DNA of 64,000 nucleotides, taken from the NCBI GenBank assembly GCA_017517815.1, contig JAFWYA010000014.1, forward strand, positions 1 through 64,000, given 5' to 3'. Under the pieces are notes generated by a model that did not search any database, was not told the DNA's origin, and saw only the letters and a list, made by a program, of their open reading frames with translations. Position 1 is the stretch's first letter. Each line of letters begins with the position of its first letter. Positions 24,096 through 32,401 of the stretch are shown piece by piece. The translations under genes and the position numbers were made by a program. Source of the stretch: Clostridia bacterium. Its GTDB lineage: Bacteria; Bacillota_A; Clostridia; Christensenellales; Aristaeellaceae.

Positions 24096-25357
24096 GCAGC
24101 GATGCTCCCCTGTTTTTCTTCCACATGGCCCAGTTTGGGCTGGTCGAACAGCTGCTCATGATACAGGCTGAAGTGTCCCGACAGCATGAACGACACCGCC
24201 AGACCTGCGCCGATCAGCGGCAGGTATTCCGTGCCGAACAGCTCCACCGCCAGCAGCAGCGACGCCAGCGGCGCATTGGTCACGCCGCAGAATACGCTGA
24301 TGAGTCCCACCGCCGCGCCGACTGCAGGCGAAAGACCCACCAGACCGGCTGCCGTGCAGCCAAGCGTTGCGCCGATGAAGAACGACGGCACGATCTCGCC
24401 GCCCTTGAAGCCGCTGCCAAGAGACACGGCGGTAAAGAGCATTTTGAGCAAAAATGCCGCAGGCACGGCCTGTCCGGCCAGCGCCGCAAAAATCACATGC
24501 ATGCCTCCGCCGTTGTAATCCTGCGAACCCATGAGCAGCGTCAGCCCGACAACCGCCGCGCCGCCAGCAACTACGCGCACAAAATCATTGGGAATGAGCT
24601 TTTTGATCCACCGGCCGGATGCATGCATCACACAGCAGAACAGGATGGCCGCCAGTCCGCACGCAATGCCCACGCCCACGGACTGCAAAAGCGTAACAGC
24701 GCCCACCTGCGTAAGGCCTGTCGCCAGGGGAAACAGCTCCACCGGCGCGCCGATGGCCAGCGCGGCCAGCTTGGCCGTGAGCGCCGCCGTGACGCAGGGC
24801 AGGAAGGCACGGTGGTTGAAACGGCCCACCTCGATAATCTCCAGCACAAACACCGCCGCGGTGAACGGCGTGCCAAACAGCGCGGAAAACAGCGCCGCCA
24901 TGCCGCACAGCTCAAAAATGCGGCGGTCGTCGCGCCTGAGATCCGGATGGGTCAGGTCGCCCACGGCAGCGCCGATGGTGCCGCCCAGCTGCAGCGCAGC
25001 GCCCTCGCGTCCGGCAGAGCCGCCCAGCAGGTGCGTGATGACCGTGGACAGGAAGATGGCCGGAGCCATGGCCAGCGGCACCTTGCCCTGCGTGCGCACG
25101 GTTTTGATGATCTCATCCGTGCCAAGCGACAGCGGCAGCTTCAGCAGCCGGTATAGCCCTGCAATTGCGAGGCCGCCCACGGGCAGCAGATAAATCAGCC
25201 ATTCGTGGTGCTGGCGCAGATGCGTGGCGTGCTCCACGCCCATGGCAAACAGGCCGCCCACCACGCCGCACAGCGCGCCCACCACAATGCCGGTGAGCAC
25301 CCAGCGCACAAAGGCCAGCGTATACTGGAAAGAGGACCTCATCCTTCTGGCAAACAT
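24092..25357 (-). CDS. ClC family chloride channel / antiporter
   Basis: A 421-residue membrane protein of the ClC fold with about 10-12 hydrophobic helices. GSAGREGAALQLGG contains the gating glutamate of the G-R-E-G motif (proline replaced by alanine), and FKGGEIVPSFFIGATLG corresponds to the third anion-binding segment. Relatives exchange Cl- for H+ or act as channels; some subgroups carry fluoride. The altered GREG(A)A and GGEIVP sequences leave ion specificity open. No cytoplasmic CBS domains. GGAGG lies 8 nt before the ATG. Confidence 0.85.
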   Translation of the reverse strand: MFARRMRSSFQYTLAFVRWVLTGIVVGALCGVVGGLFAMGVEHATHLRQHHEWLIYLLPVGGLAIAGLYRLLKLPLSLGTDEIIKTVRTQGKVPLAMAPAIFLSTVITHLLGGSAGREGAALQLGGTIGAAVGDLTHPDLRRDDRRIFELCGMAALFSALFGTPFTAAVFVLEIIEVGRFNHRAFLPCVTAALTAKLAALAIGAPVELFPLATGLTQVGAVTLLQSVGVGIACGLAAILFCCVMHASGRWIKKLIPNDFVRVVAGGAAVVGLTLLMGSQDYNGGGMHVIFAALAGQAVPAAFLLKMLFTAVSLGSGFKGGEIVPSFFIGATLGCTAAGLVGLSPAVGAAVGLISVFCGVTNAPLASLLLAVELFGTEYLPLIGAGLAVSFMLSGHFSLYHEQLFDQPKLGHVEEKQGSIAA

Positions 25358-25405
25358 GTCGTTTTCCTCCGATTCATGTCAGATCGAAGGATATTATACA
25401 ACGAA

Positions 25406-25432
25406 AAAGCGCCGGGTTTCAACCGGCGCTTT
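25406..25432 (-). terminator. Intrinsic terminator after the TIM-barrel isomerase gene
   Basis: Stem AAAGCGCCGG/CCGGCGCTTT followed on the minus strand by further T residues; it sits 5 bp after the stop of the gene at 25437. Confidence 0.82.
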
Positions 25433-25436
25433 CCGT

Positions 25437-26165
25437 TTATTTCTCCCGTGTATGCAGGTATTCAATGCATACGCGGGCTTCGTCCATGCCGCTGGGGGTA
25501 AGGGTTTCACTCTCCACCACCATGGGCACGCCGAGTTCCGCAGCCTTGCGGTACACATCCGCCACAGGCGCGGTGCCCCTGCCAAGCGGCACGCCCTCGC
25601 CATCGGCAAAGCCGTCCTTGATGTGGATCACCGGCAGGCGTTTCTGCTTTGCCATGCGCTCCATCCAGCCAACGGCGTCCTCACCGGCAGCGTATACCCA
25701 GAAGGTATCCAGCTGCAAAAGAATGGTGGTGTCATTGGCGAAGCGTTCCATCAGGCTGGGCGTGCCTTCGATGGGCTGAAACTCGTGTGCATGGTTGTGG
25801 TAGCCCAGGCGCATGCCCTCCGCCGCAAGGCGCGATTGCATGGCGTTCATGCGGCGGATCAGCTCATCTGCCTCAGCAGGCGTTTTGGCGTCGGCCCACG
25901 GCACGATGGCCAGATCGCAGCCAATGGCTTTGTGGAGGGCGACGATGGCGTCAAAATCATTTTCCAGCGCATCCAGCCCGGTATGCGTGCCGCTGGCGCG
26001 CAGGCCCAGCTGTGCAAGCCAGCCGGCCACCTCTTCGCCGCTGTGGCCGAAGAAACCTGCAAATTCTACATTTTCATAGCCGAGCGCCGCCACTTCCTTC
26101 AAAGCGCCGTAAAGATCATTTTCGGTCATGTCGCGCACGCTGTACAGCTGCAGTCCGTACTTCAT
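25437..26165 (-). CDS. Sugar phosphate isomerase/epimerase (xylose isomerase-like TIM barrel)
   Basis: A 242-residue AP endonuclease 2/xylose isomerase-like barrel. Metal-site landmarks are YGLQLYSVRD at strand 1, GYHNHAHEFQ (His and Glu), LLQLDTFWV (Asp), VIHIKDG (His/Asp) and the final Glu in MVVESE. Such enzymes isomerise or epimerise keto sugars or inositol-type compounds in the cytoplasm. Its ATG directly follows the glmM stop (TAAATG), so it is translated from the same message as glmM. The pairing is of interest, but the true substrate is unknown. Confidence 0.85.
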   Translation of the reverse strand: MKYGLQLYSVRDMTENDLYGALKEVAALGYENVEFAGFFGHSGEEVAGWLAQLGLRASGTHTGLDALENDFDAIVALHKAIGCDLAIVPWADAKTPAEADELIRRMNAMQSRLAAEGMRLGYHNHAHEFQPIEGTPSLMERFANDTTILLQLDTFWVYAAGEDAVGWMERMAKQKRLPVIHIKDGFADGEGVPLGRGTAPVADVYRKAAELGVPMVVESETLTPSGMDEARVCIEYLHTREK

Positions 26166-27515
26166 TTATTTCAGCTCCCGTTCAATCAGTTTGCTAAGGG
26201 AATACACATCGCGATCCATCTCGCGCTGATCAGGCCCTTCAATCATCACGCGCACGCGCGGCTCGGTGCCGCTGGCGCGGATGACCAGCCTGCCCTTGTC
26301 CTTATACTTGGCCTCCAGCTCGGCGATGCGGGCGGCGATCTTTGCGTTTTTGTCAAAGTCGTATTTCTTTTTGTCGTCCACATTGGCAGCATACAGGCTT
26401 TGCGGCATGGTCTGCATCACGGCGGTCAGCTTGCTGAGCGGCTTCTGCGCCCGGACCATCGCGCTGATCAGCTGAACAGCCGTCACCAGGCCGTCGCCGG
26501 TGGTGTTGTAATCCAGCAAAATCACATGGCCGCTCTGCTCGCCGCCCAGATTATAGCCGTCGGCAAGCATCTTTTCCAGCACATAACGGTCGCCGACCTT
26601 GGTCTTTTCCATCTTGACGCCATTTTTCTTCATGGCCACATCAAGACCCATGTTGCTCATGACGGTCGCTACCACGGTATTCTGCCGCAGCCTTCCCTGC
26701 TCCTTCAGGCACACAGCCAGCACCGCCATCACCTGGTCGCCGTTGATCAGCTGGCCGCGCTCGTCCACAGCCATCAGGCGGTCGGCGTCGCCGTCAAAGG
26801 CAAAGCCCACGTCCGCGCCCAGTTCGCGCACCAGCTCGCACAGGCGCTCGGGATGGGTGGAGCCGCAGTTTTCGTTGATGTTGGTGCCGTCGGGCTCATG
26901 ATAATAGCAGCTGACCTTTGCGCCCAGCTCCTTGAACACCATGGGCGCCACCTCATAGCTTGCGCCCTGCGCACAGTCCAGCACCACATGCAATCCGTCC
27001 AGACGCACATTGGTCGTTTCCTTCACAAAGTCCACATAGCGGCGCATGGCGTTGCGCTGGCGAACCGGGCGTCCCACGCGGTCGCCCACAGGCAATTCAA
27101 AGTCGTCGGGCATGCCGCCGCGCACGATCTCCTCAATCCGGTCCTCAATGCAGTCGGGCAGCTTGTAGCCGTTTTTGTCAAAGAACTTGATGCCGTTATA
27201 CTCCACCGTGTTATGGCTGGCCGAGATCACCACGCCTGCGTCCGCCTCGTTGTAGCGGGTGAGATAGGCAATGGCGGGCGTGGGCAGCACATCCACCAGA
27301 ACGGCGCGCGCGCCTACCGAGCAGATGCCCGCTACCAGCGCACTTTCCAGCATTTCACCGCTCAGGCGCGTATCGCGTCCCACAAGGATGGTGGGGCGAT
27401 GCACGTCGCTGGCCAGCACATACGCGCTGGCCTGACCCAGCCGAAACGCCAGATCGCAGGTCAGGTCCTGATTGGCAATGCCGCGCACGCCGTCGGTGCC
27501 GAAGAGTCGGGCCAT
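26166..27515 (-). CDS. glmM: Phosphoglucosamine mutase
   Basis: Converts glucosamine-6-phosphate to glucosamine-1-phosphate, the step before UDP-GlcNAc synthesis for peptidoglycan. 449 residues, the normal length. It starts MARLFGTDGVRGIAN, has the phosphoserine loop ISASHN (S100), the magnesium site FDGDADRL, and the C-terminal phosphate-binding RASGTEPRVRVM. GGAGGAC lies 8 nt before the ATG. A TATAAT-like -10 is seen on the minus strand near 27550-27560. It is followed without a gap by a sugar isomerase-like gene. Confidence 0.97.
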   Translation of the reverse strand: MARLFGTDGVRGIANQDLTCDLAFRLGQASAYVLASDVHRPTILVGRDTRLSGEMLESALVAGICSVGARAVLVDVLPTPAIAYLTRYNEADAGVVISASHNTVEYNGIKFFDKNGYKLPDCIEDRIEEIVRGGMPDDFELPVGDRVGRPVRQRNAMRRYVDFVKETTNVRLDGLHVVLDCAQGASYEVAPMVFKELGAKVSCYYHEPDGTNINENCGSTHPERLCELVRELGADVGFAFDGDADRLMAVDERGQLINGDQVMAVLAVCLKEQGRLRQNTVVATVMSNMGLDVAMKKNGVKMEKTKVGDRYVLEKMLADGYNLGGEQSGHVILLDYNTTGDGLVTAVQLISAMVRAQKPLSKLTAVMQTMPQSLYAANVDDKKKYDFDKNAKIAARIAELEAKYKDKGRLVIRASGTEPRVRVMIEGPDQREMDRDVYSLSKLIERELK

Positions 27516-27578
27516 AGGATGAAGTCCTCCTTCACGTCGAAAGATGTCGTATTATATCGTTTTATTTGGGCAGAAAAG

Positions 27579-27604
27579 CATGGGCCGGATGATTCCGGCC
27601 CATG
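27579..27604 (-). terminator. Intrinsic terminator after the second TIM-barrel isomerase
   Basis: Perfect 10-bp stem CATGGGCCGG/CCGGCCCATG with a 6-nt loop, followed on the minus strand by CTTTTCT, 18 bp beyond the stop of the gene at 27623. Confidence 0.8.
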
Positions 27605-27622
27605 ATGAAGCTGTCGGGTGAC

Positions 27623-28591
27623 TCAGGCCCAGAACACGTCTTCGTTCTTGGCTTCGAAGGTCAGCACTTCCTTGAGGAAGCTGATGGCCTTCTGCAGGCC
27701 CTCGTTGGGGGTCATCAGGCTGTCTTCATGCTCGATGGACAGCACGTCATCGTAGCCCACCAGGCGCAGGTTGCTGACGATGTCCTTCCACACGCTGTAG
27801 TCATGGCCGTAGCCAACGCTGCGGAAGATCCAGCTGCGCTCGACTTCGCGGGTGAAGTTCTTGGTGTCCAGCACGCCGTTGACGGGGCAGTTGATGGGGT
27901 CGATCTTGGTGTCCTTGGCATGGAAGAAGTAGATGGCGTCCTTGAGGTAGCGGATGGCGGCCACGGGGTCGATGCCCTGCCAGAACAGGTGGCTGGGATC
28001 AAAGTTGGCGCCGATCAGGGGGCCTACCGCAGCGCGCAGGCGCATAAGGGTTTCGGGGTTATAGACGCAGAAGCCCGGGTGCATTTCCAGAGCGATCTTT
28101 TCGATGCCATGGGCAGCGGCGAAAGCGGTGGCCTCGCGCCAGTAGGGAATCAGCACTTCGTTCCACTGGTAGTCGAGGATCTTGGGGAAGTCCTCAGGCC
28201 AGGCAGCGGTGACCCAGTTGGGGGTCTTGTCCTCAGGAGAGCCGCCGGGGCAGCCGGAGAACGCGATGATACGCTTCACACCCAGCTTTTCAGCCAGCAG
28301 CACAGCGCCCTCGAAGTCGTCGCGGAACTTCTGAGCCACTTCCTTGTCGGGGTGCACGGGGTTGCCGTGGGTGCTGAGGGCAGAAATTTCGAGCTTGTTG
28401 TCGCTGAGCACCTTCTTGAAGTGCTCCAGAGCCGCCTCATCGCCCAGCAGCACAGCGGGATCGCAGTGGGCCTTTCCGGGGAAGCCGCCGCAGCCGATCT
28501 CCACGGCCTGCACGCCGCTGTCAGACAGGTACTTCATGGCATCCTCAAAGGACATGCCAGCCAGAACAGGATTAAATACGCCAAGTTTCAC
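27623..28591 (-). CDS. Sugar phosphate isomerase/epimerase (xylose isomerase-like TIM barrel)
   Basis: A 322-residue member of the same barrel superfamily as the gene at 25437 but a different subgroup. Landmarks: AVEIGCGGFPGKAHC near the N-terminus, ALEMHPGFCVY (catalytic Glu), GANFDPSHLFWQGIDP (Asp and His), FHAKDTKID and VLSIEHED (last Glu). This subgroup is frequent in gut bacteria as an annotated isomerase/epimerase, often linked to oxidised sugars or inositols, but I cannot name the reaction. GTG start with AAAGGAGG 7-8 nt upstream. Monocistronic between promoter-like AT-rich DNA and a terminator. Confidence 0.88.
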   Translation of the reverse strand: MKLGVFNPVLAGMSFEDAMKYLSDSGVQAVEIGCGGFPGKAHCDPAVLLGDEAALEHFKKVLSDNKLEISALSTHGNPVHPDKEVAQKFRDDFEGAVLLAEKLGVKRIIAFSGCPGGSPEDKTPNWVTAAWPEDFPKILDYQWNEVLIPYWREATAFAAAHGIEKIALEMHPGFCVYNPETLMRLRAAVGPLIGANFDPSHLFWQGIDPVAAIRYLKDAIYFFHAKDTKIDPINCPVNGVLDTKNFTREVERSWIFRSVGYGHDYSVWKDIVSNLRLVGYDDVLSIEHEDSLMTPNEGLQKAISFLKEVLTFEAKNEDVFWA

Positions 28592-28679
28592 AGCAAAAAT
28601 CCTCCTTTAAGAAAATATGAACGATTATATCGCAATTATGCATCGGATTCAGTATACCTCCATTTTTGCAAAAACACAA

Positions 28680-28707
28680 GAGCCGGACTGTTTCAGCAGT
28701 CCGGCTC
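28680..28707 (-). terminator. Intrinsic terminator of the E2-like gene
   Basis: Stem GAGCCGGACTG/CAGTCCGGCTC with a 6-nt loop, then TTGTGTTTTTGC on the minus strand. Confidence 0.85.
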
Positions 28708-28720
28708 AGAAAGATTGTTT

Positions 28721-29647
28721 TTACGCAGAAACCTCCGCGCCTGCGGTGACGGGCGTCTGCACATTTTCAGGCTTGGGCGCATGGAATTCCACGCCGTCGT
28801 TGTAATACACCTTTTCGGGCGCGGTTTCCAGCATTTCAGGATGCAGCAGGCACTGCTTCATCACGGCGAAGAACTGCGCATACACCGCGCCGCCGCACAC
28901 GCGCTCGTCCACGGTGATGCCGATGGGCAGCAGGCACTTGCGCACCACATTGCCCTTGCCGTCGACGGTGTTGTAGCGCTTGGGCACACCCATGCCGAGG
29001 AACATGCCGACATTGCCGAAGTTGTAGATGTGGTGATACACGCGCATCAGGCCGATGGAGGCGTTGTTGGTGATGAACATGCTGGTGTGGAAGGGCAGCG
29101 CATCCAAAAGCGCCTTGGGGCACAGGCCGTAGCGGTCAAGCAGTTTCACAAGGCCCACGACCAGGCCGGGCAGGAAGGGCACCTTCATCAGGAAGGTCGC
29201 CAGCTTCAGCACAAAGCCGGCAGTCTCCTCCTTGCGGTTGGCCTCGACCGCCTGCTTCATGCGGGCGGATACGTCGTAGATGGTATCGGCGGGATCAAAG
29301 AAGATCTTCACGGCGTTTTCCTTGATGCTGCCGTCGTCGGTATCCATCAGGATGGTGTAGCCCACGCTGAGCTCGGTGCGGTTGTAGAACTGCTTGTTGA
29401 GCACAAAGCGGTTGACGGCGGGCACCTGCGACACAGCGCGGATGTAGGAGGCCACGATCAGCTCCATAAAGGTAAACTTGCAGCCCTCGCGGCTCTTCTG
29501 GGCGATGTAGCGCATCAGGGGTTCGTACTCGGCTTCATAGTCCAGCATCACCTGCGCGTCGCAGCGCATGGGCATGATGTAGGGCGTGATCTGCACGATG
29601 GGGTCCATGTTCTTTACGCGGCGTCCTTCAGGGCGAAATCCGAACAT
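28721..29647 (-). CDS. 2-oxo acid dehydrogenase E2 catalytic domain-like protein with altered active site
   Basis: A 308-residue stand-alone protein with the chloramphenicol acetyltransferase/E2 fold. Recognisable segments are FTFMELIVASYIRAV, the central FHTSMFITNNASIG, and the C-terminal LPIGITVDERVCGGAVYAQFF. True E2 enzymes have DHRxxDG at this last place, with the His as general base. Here it reads DERVCGG (residues 247-253): the His is Glu and the Asp is Gly. There is no lipoyl domain or E1-binding domain and no E1 or E3 gene nearby. A non-catalytic or rewired acyltransferase is likely. AAGGA lies 10 nt before the ATG; a well-formed promoter sits upstream. Confidence 0.78.
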   Translation of the reverse strand: MFGFRPEGRRVKNMDPIVQITPYIMPMRCDAQVMLDYEAEYEPLMRYIAQKSREGCKFTFMELIVASYIRAVSQVPAVNRFVLNKQFYNRTELSVGYTILMDTDDGSIKENAVKIFFDPADTIYDVSARMKQAVEANRKEETAGFVLKLATFLMKVPFLPGLVVGLVKLLDRYGLCPKALLDALPFHTSMFITNNASIGLMRVYHHIYNFGNVGMFLGMGVPKRYNTVDGKGNVVRKCLLPIGITVDERVCGGAVYAQFFAVMKQCLLHPEMLETAPEKVYYNDGVEFHAPKPENVQTPVTAGAEVSA

Positions 29648-29736
29648 TAGCGATCATTCCTTTCGTATCGGCTGGAAGGCGCAGCAGAAATGAGAACAGA
29701 ATGAATGAGCATGGAAAGCTGCGCATACCTGTGTAT

Positions 29737-29765
29737 ATTGTACTCAAATACGGCCTTTTCGTCAA
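29737..29765 (-). promoter_or_regulatory. Promoter of the E2-like gene
   Basis: On the minus strand TTGACG and TACAAT are separated by 17 bp, about 90 nt upstream of the start codon. Confidence 0.78.
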
Positions 29766-29778
29766 CCGAGGGGCCCTC

Positions 29779-29807
29779 TTGCCCTTCCGGGCCGGAGGGG
29801 GTATAAT
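29779..29807 (+). promoter_or_regulatory. Promoter of the aminotransferase-flippase-ATP-grasp operon
   Basis: TTGCCC and a consensus TATAAT separated by 17 bp on the plus strand, about 40 nt before the ATG of the aminotransferase gene. Confidence 0.72.
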
Positions 29808-29846
29808 AGATGATGCGTAAATATACGCAGGGAAGGAAACAACACT

Positions 29847-30953
29847 ATGCGCATCAATGTCACGCGAAGCTCCATGCCTTCGTTTGAAGAATATTGCGAA
29901 CAGATCCGCGACCTGTGGGACAGCCGGTGGCTGACCAACAACGGCAGCAAGGTGCAGGCGCTCCAGTCCCAGCTGAGCGCTTATCTGCATGCGCCGCAGG
30001 TGGAGCTGTTCACCAACGGCCATATGGCGCTGGAGGCGCTGCTGGCTGCAATGAATTTGAAGGGCGAGGTCATCACCACGCCGTTCACCTTTGCATCCAC
30101 CACGCATGCCATCGTGCGCAAGGGCCTCACGCCCGTGTTTGCCGACATCCGCGCAGATGACTACACCATCGACGCCGACCAGGTCGAAAACCTGATCACT
30201 GACAAGACCTGCGCCATTCTGCCGGTGCATGTGTACGGCCGCCTGTGCGACGTGGAAAAGCTGGATGAAATCTCGCGCAGGTACAACATCCCCGTCATCT
30301 ATGACGCGGCGCATGCCTTTGGCGTAAGCAAAAACGGCGTGGCGGCCGCACAGTTTGGTCTGGCCAGCATGTTCAGCTTCCACGCCACCAAGGTGTACCA
30401 CACCATCGAGGGCGGCGCCATCGCCACCGACAGCGCTGAACTGGCGCAGAAGCTGGCGCTGGAGCGCAACTACGGCATCACTGGTCCGGAGGACGTGATC
30501 ACCGTTGGCGGCAATGCGAAGATGAATGAATTCCAGGCTGCGATGGGGCTTTGCAACCTGCGGCATATTGCGCAGGACATTGCCGATCGCAAAGCCGTGC
30601 ATGAGGCCTACATGGCGCAGCTGTCCGGCCTTGAAAACGTGGTACTGCCCCAGCCGCAGGCGGGCGTGGAAAGCAACTACGCCTACTTCCCCGTGGTGTT
30701 TGAAACCCGCGAAGTGCGCGACGCTGTATGCGCCGCCCTGCTTGAGGAAGGCGTGTACGCGCGCAAGTACTTCTATCCCCTCATCACCGATTTTGAATGC
30801 TACCGCGGCATGCCCGGCTTTGATTCCAGCCGCACGCCGGTGGCGCAGCGCATTTCCGACGGCGTGGTCACTCTGCCCATGTACCCCGGGCTTGCCGAGG
30901 AGGATATTGCCCTCATCAGCAGCGTGATTCGCAGGGTCGTGCGCCATGGCTGA
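29847..30953 (+). CDS. DegT/DnrJ/EryC1/StrS-type sugar aminotransferase
   Basis: A 368-residue PLP-dependent aminotransferase of the nucleotide-sugar type. The cofactor lysine is K182 in FSFHATKVYHTIEGG, the PLP aspartate is in VIYDAAHAFG, and FTNGHMALEALL and TPFTFASTTHAI are the phosphate and substrate loops. It closely fits the VioA/FdtB/QdtB-like branch that aminates 4-keto or 3-keto-6-deoxy sugars linked to dTDP, transferring the amino group from glutamate. It starts a three-gene operon; its stop overlaps the flippase start by 8 nt. No nucleotide-sugar dehydratase is nearby, so the keto-sugar must come from elsewhere. Confidence 0.9.
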   Translation: MRINVTRSSMPSFEEYCEQIRDLWDSRWLTNNGSKVQALQSQLSAYLHAPQVELFTNGHMALEALLAAMNLKGEVITTPFTFASTTHAIVRKGLTPVFADIRADDYTIDADQVENLITDKTCAILPVHVYGRLCDVEKLDEISRRYNIPVIYDAAHAFGVSKNGVAAAQFGLASMFSFHATKVYHTIEGGAIATDSAELAQKLALERNYGITGPEDVITVGGNAKMNEFQAAMGLCNLRHIAQDIADRKAVHEAYMAQLSGLENVVLPQPQAGVESNYAYFPVVFETREVRDAVCAALLEEGVYARKYFYPLITDFECYRGMPGFDSSRTPVAQRISDGVVTLPMYPGLAEEDIALISSVIRRVVRHG

Positions 30954-32391
30954 GCAGCGCGGCCGCAAAGCGGCGTCCTCATTCGTGTTCAAGCTGGTGG
31001 AAAGCGTGGGCATGCAGCTGGTGTCGTTCATCGTCAACATTCTGCTGGCGCGCCTGCTCACCCCCGGCGATTACGGCGTGTTGGGCATGCTTACGGTGTT
31101 CATTGCCATTTCACAGGTGTTTGTGCAAAGCGGCCTCAACACCGCGCTCATCCAGAAAAAAGAAGTGGATGATGTTGATATTTCCTCTGTTTTTTATGTA
31201 AGCCTCGGCATTGCCGCAGCGCTGTATGTGCTGCTGTTTGCTTGCGCGCCGCTGATCGCCGCCTATTTCAGCATGCCGGAGCTCAAGCCCGCCCTGCGCG
31301 TGCTGGCGCTGGTGCTGCTGCCCGGCGCGCTGGTCAGCGTGCAAAGCGCCGTCGTCGCCCGGCAGATGGCCTTCCGCCGGCAGATGCTGTGCAGCCTGTC
31401 GGCCACGGCGCTGTCCGGCACGGTGGGCGTAACGATGGCCCTTTGCGGAGCCGGTTACTGGGCGCTGGTGGCCCAGCAGCTTACCAACCAGTTCTCACTG
31501 GCGGTGCTGCTGCTCATCGCCGTCAGGTGGCGGCCGGTACTTCAGTTCAGCTGGCAGAAAGTGCGCGGCCACATCCGCTTTGGCTGGAAGCTGCTGGTGT
31601 CCAGCCTGCTGGATACGGGCTATGTCAACCTGCGCAGCGCGGTCATCGGCAAGCGCTACAACGAAGAAGCGCTGGGCTTTTACACGCGCGGCAGGCAGTT
31701 TCCCGAGCTATTGATGAATGCAGTCAACGGCTCTATCCAGAGCGTGATGCTGCCCGTGCTTGCTGAAAAGCAGGACGACCGCGAGCGCATGAAGCAGATG
31801 ATGCGCCGCTCCGTCATGGTATCCAGCTTTCTGGTGCTGCCCATGATGGCGGGCCTCGCCGCTGTGGCCAGACCGCTGATCTCACTGCTGTTGACCGACA
31901 AATGGCTGCCCTGCGTGCCGTTTTTGCAGATCCTTGCCATCGACTACGCCTTCTACCCCATCCACACGGCCAACCTGCAGGCCATCAACGCCATGGGCCG
32001 CAGCGACGTGTTTTTGAAGCTGGAGCTGATCAAAAAAAGCTACGGCATCGCAGTGCTGGCCATTACGGTATTCCTGTTTGACAGCGTATACGCCATTGCC
32101 TGGGGTGCGGTAGCGAGCACCCTGCTCAGCGCTCTGGTGAATGCATCGCCCAACCGCAAGCTGCTTGGCTACGGCTATCTGGAGCAGATGAAGGACGTGC
32201 TGCCCTCCATTGCGCTGTCCGTGGTGATGTTCGTGCTGGTCAGCCTCATCGGCCGGCTGGCCCTGCCAAATGCCGTGCTGCTGATCCTGCAGCTGGCTGC
32301 GGGCGTGACCATCTACACCGGCCTTGCGCTGCTGCTGCATCTGGAAAGCGCGCGCTATCTTCTGGACATGCTCAAGAAATTCAGAAAGTAG
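30946..32391 (+). CDS. Polysaccharide flippase (Wzx-like, MOP superfamily)
   Basis: A 481-residue protein with about 12-14 transmembrane helices and the N-terminal pattern of O-antigen/teichoic-acid flippases: VSFIVNILLARLLTPGDYGVLGML followed by the amphipathic loop ALIQKKEVD. MOP flippases move undecaprenyl-linked oligosaccharides across the membrane. The C-terminal helix pair ends in a basic tail. The gene overlaps the aminotransferase by 8 nt and is followed by the ATP-grasp gene after 10 nt. Confidence 0.9.
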   Translation: MAEQRGRKAASSFVFKLVESVGMQLVSFIVNILLARLLTPGDYGVLGMLTVFIAISQVFVQSGLNTALIQKKEVDDVDISSVFYVSLGIAAALYVLLFACAPLIAAYFSMPELKPALRVLALVLLPGALVSVQSAVVARQMAFRRQMLCSLSATALSGTVGVTMALCGAGYWALVAQQLTNQFSLAVLLLIAVRWRPVLQFSWQKVRGHIRFGWKLLVSSLLDTGYVNLRSAVIGKRYNEEALGFYTRGRQFPELLMNAVNGSIQSVMLPVLAEKQDDRERMKQMMRRSVMVSSFLVLPMMAGLAAVARPLISLLLTDKWLPCVPFLQILAIDYAFYPIHTANLQAINAMGRSDVFLKLELIKKSYGIAVLAITVFLFDSVYAIAWGAVASTLLSALVNASPNRKLLGYGYLEQMKDVLPSIALSVVMFVLVSLIGRLALPNAVLLILQLAAGVTIYTGLALLLHLESARYLLDMLKKFRK

Positions 32392-32401
32392 GTCTTCATT
32401 C

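Noticed and set aside
25224..27605. A 793-codon open frame on the plus strand opposite the TIM-barrel isomerase and glmM
   Set aside because: It is antisense to well-conserved genes, has low-complexity His/Ala/Gln-rich translation and no RBS. It is an effect of GC-rich codon bias.
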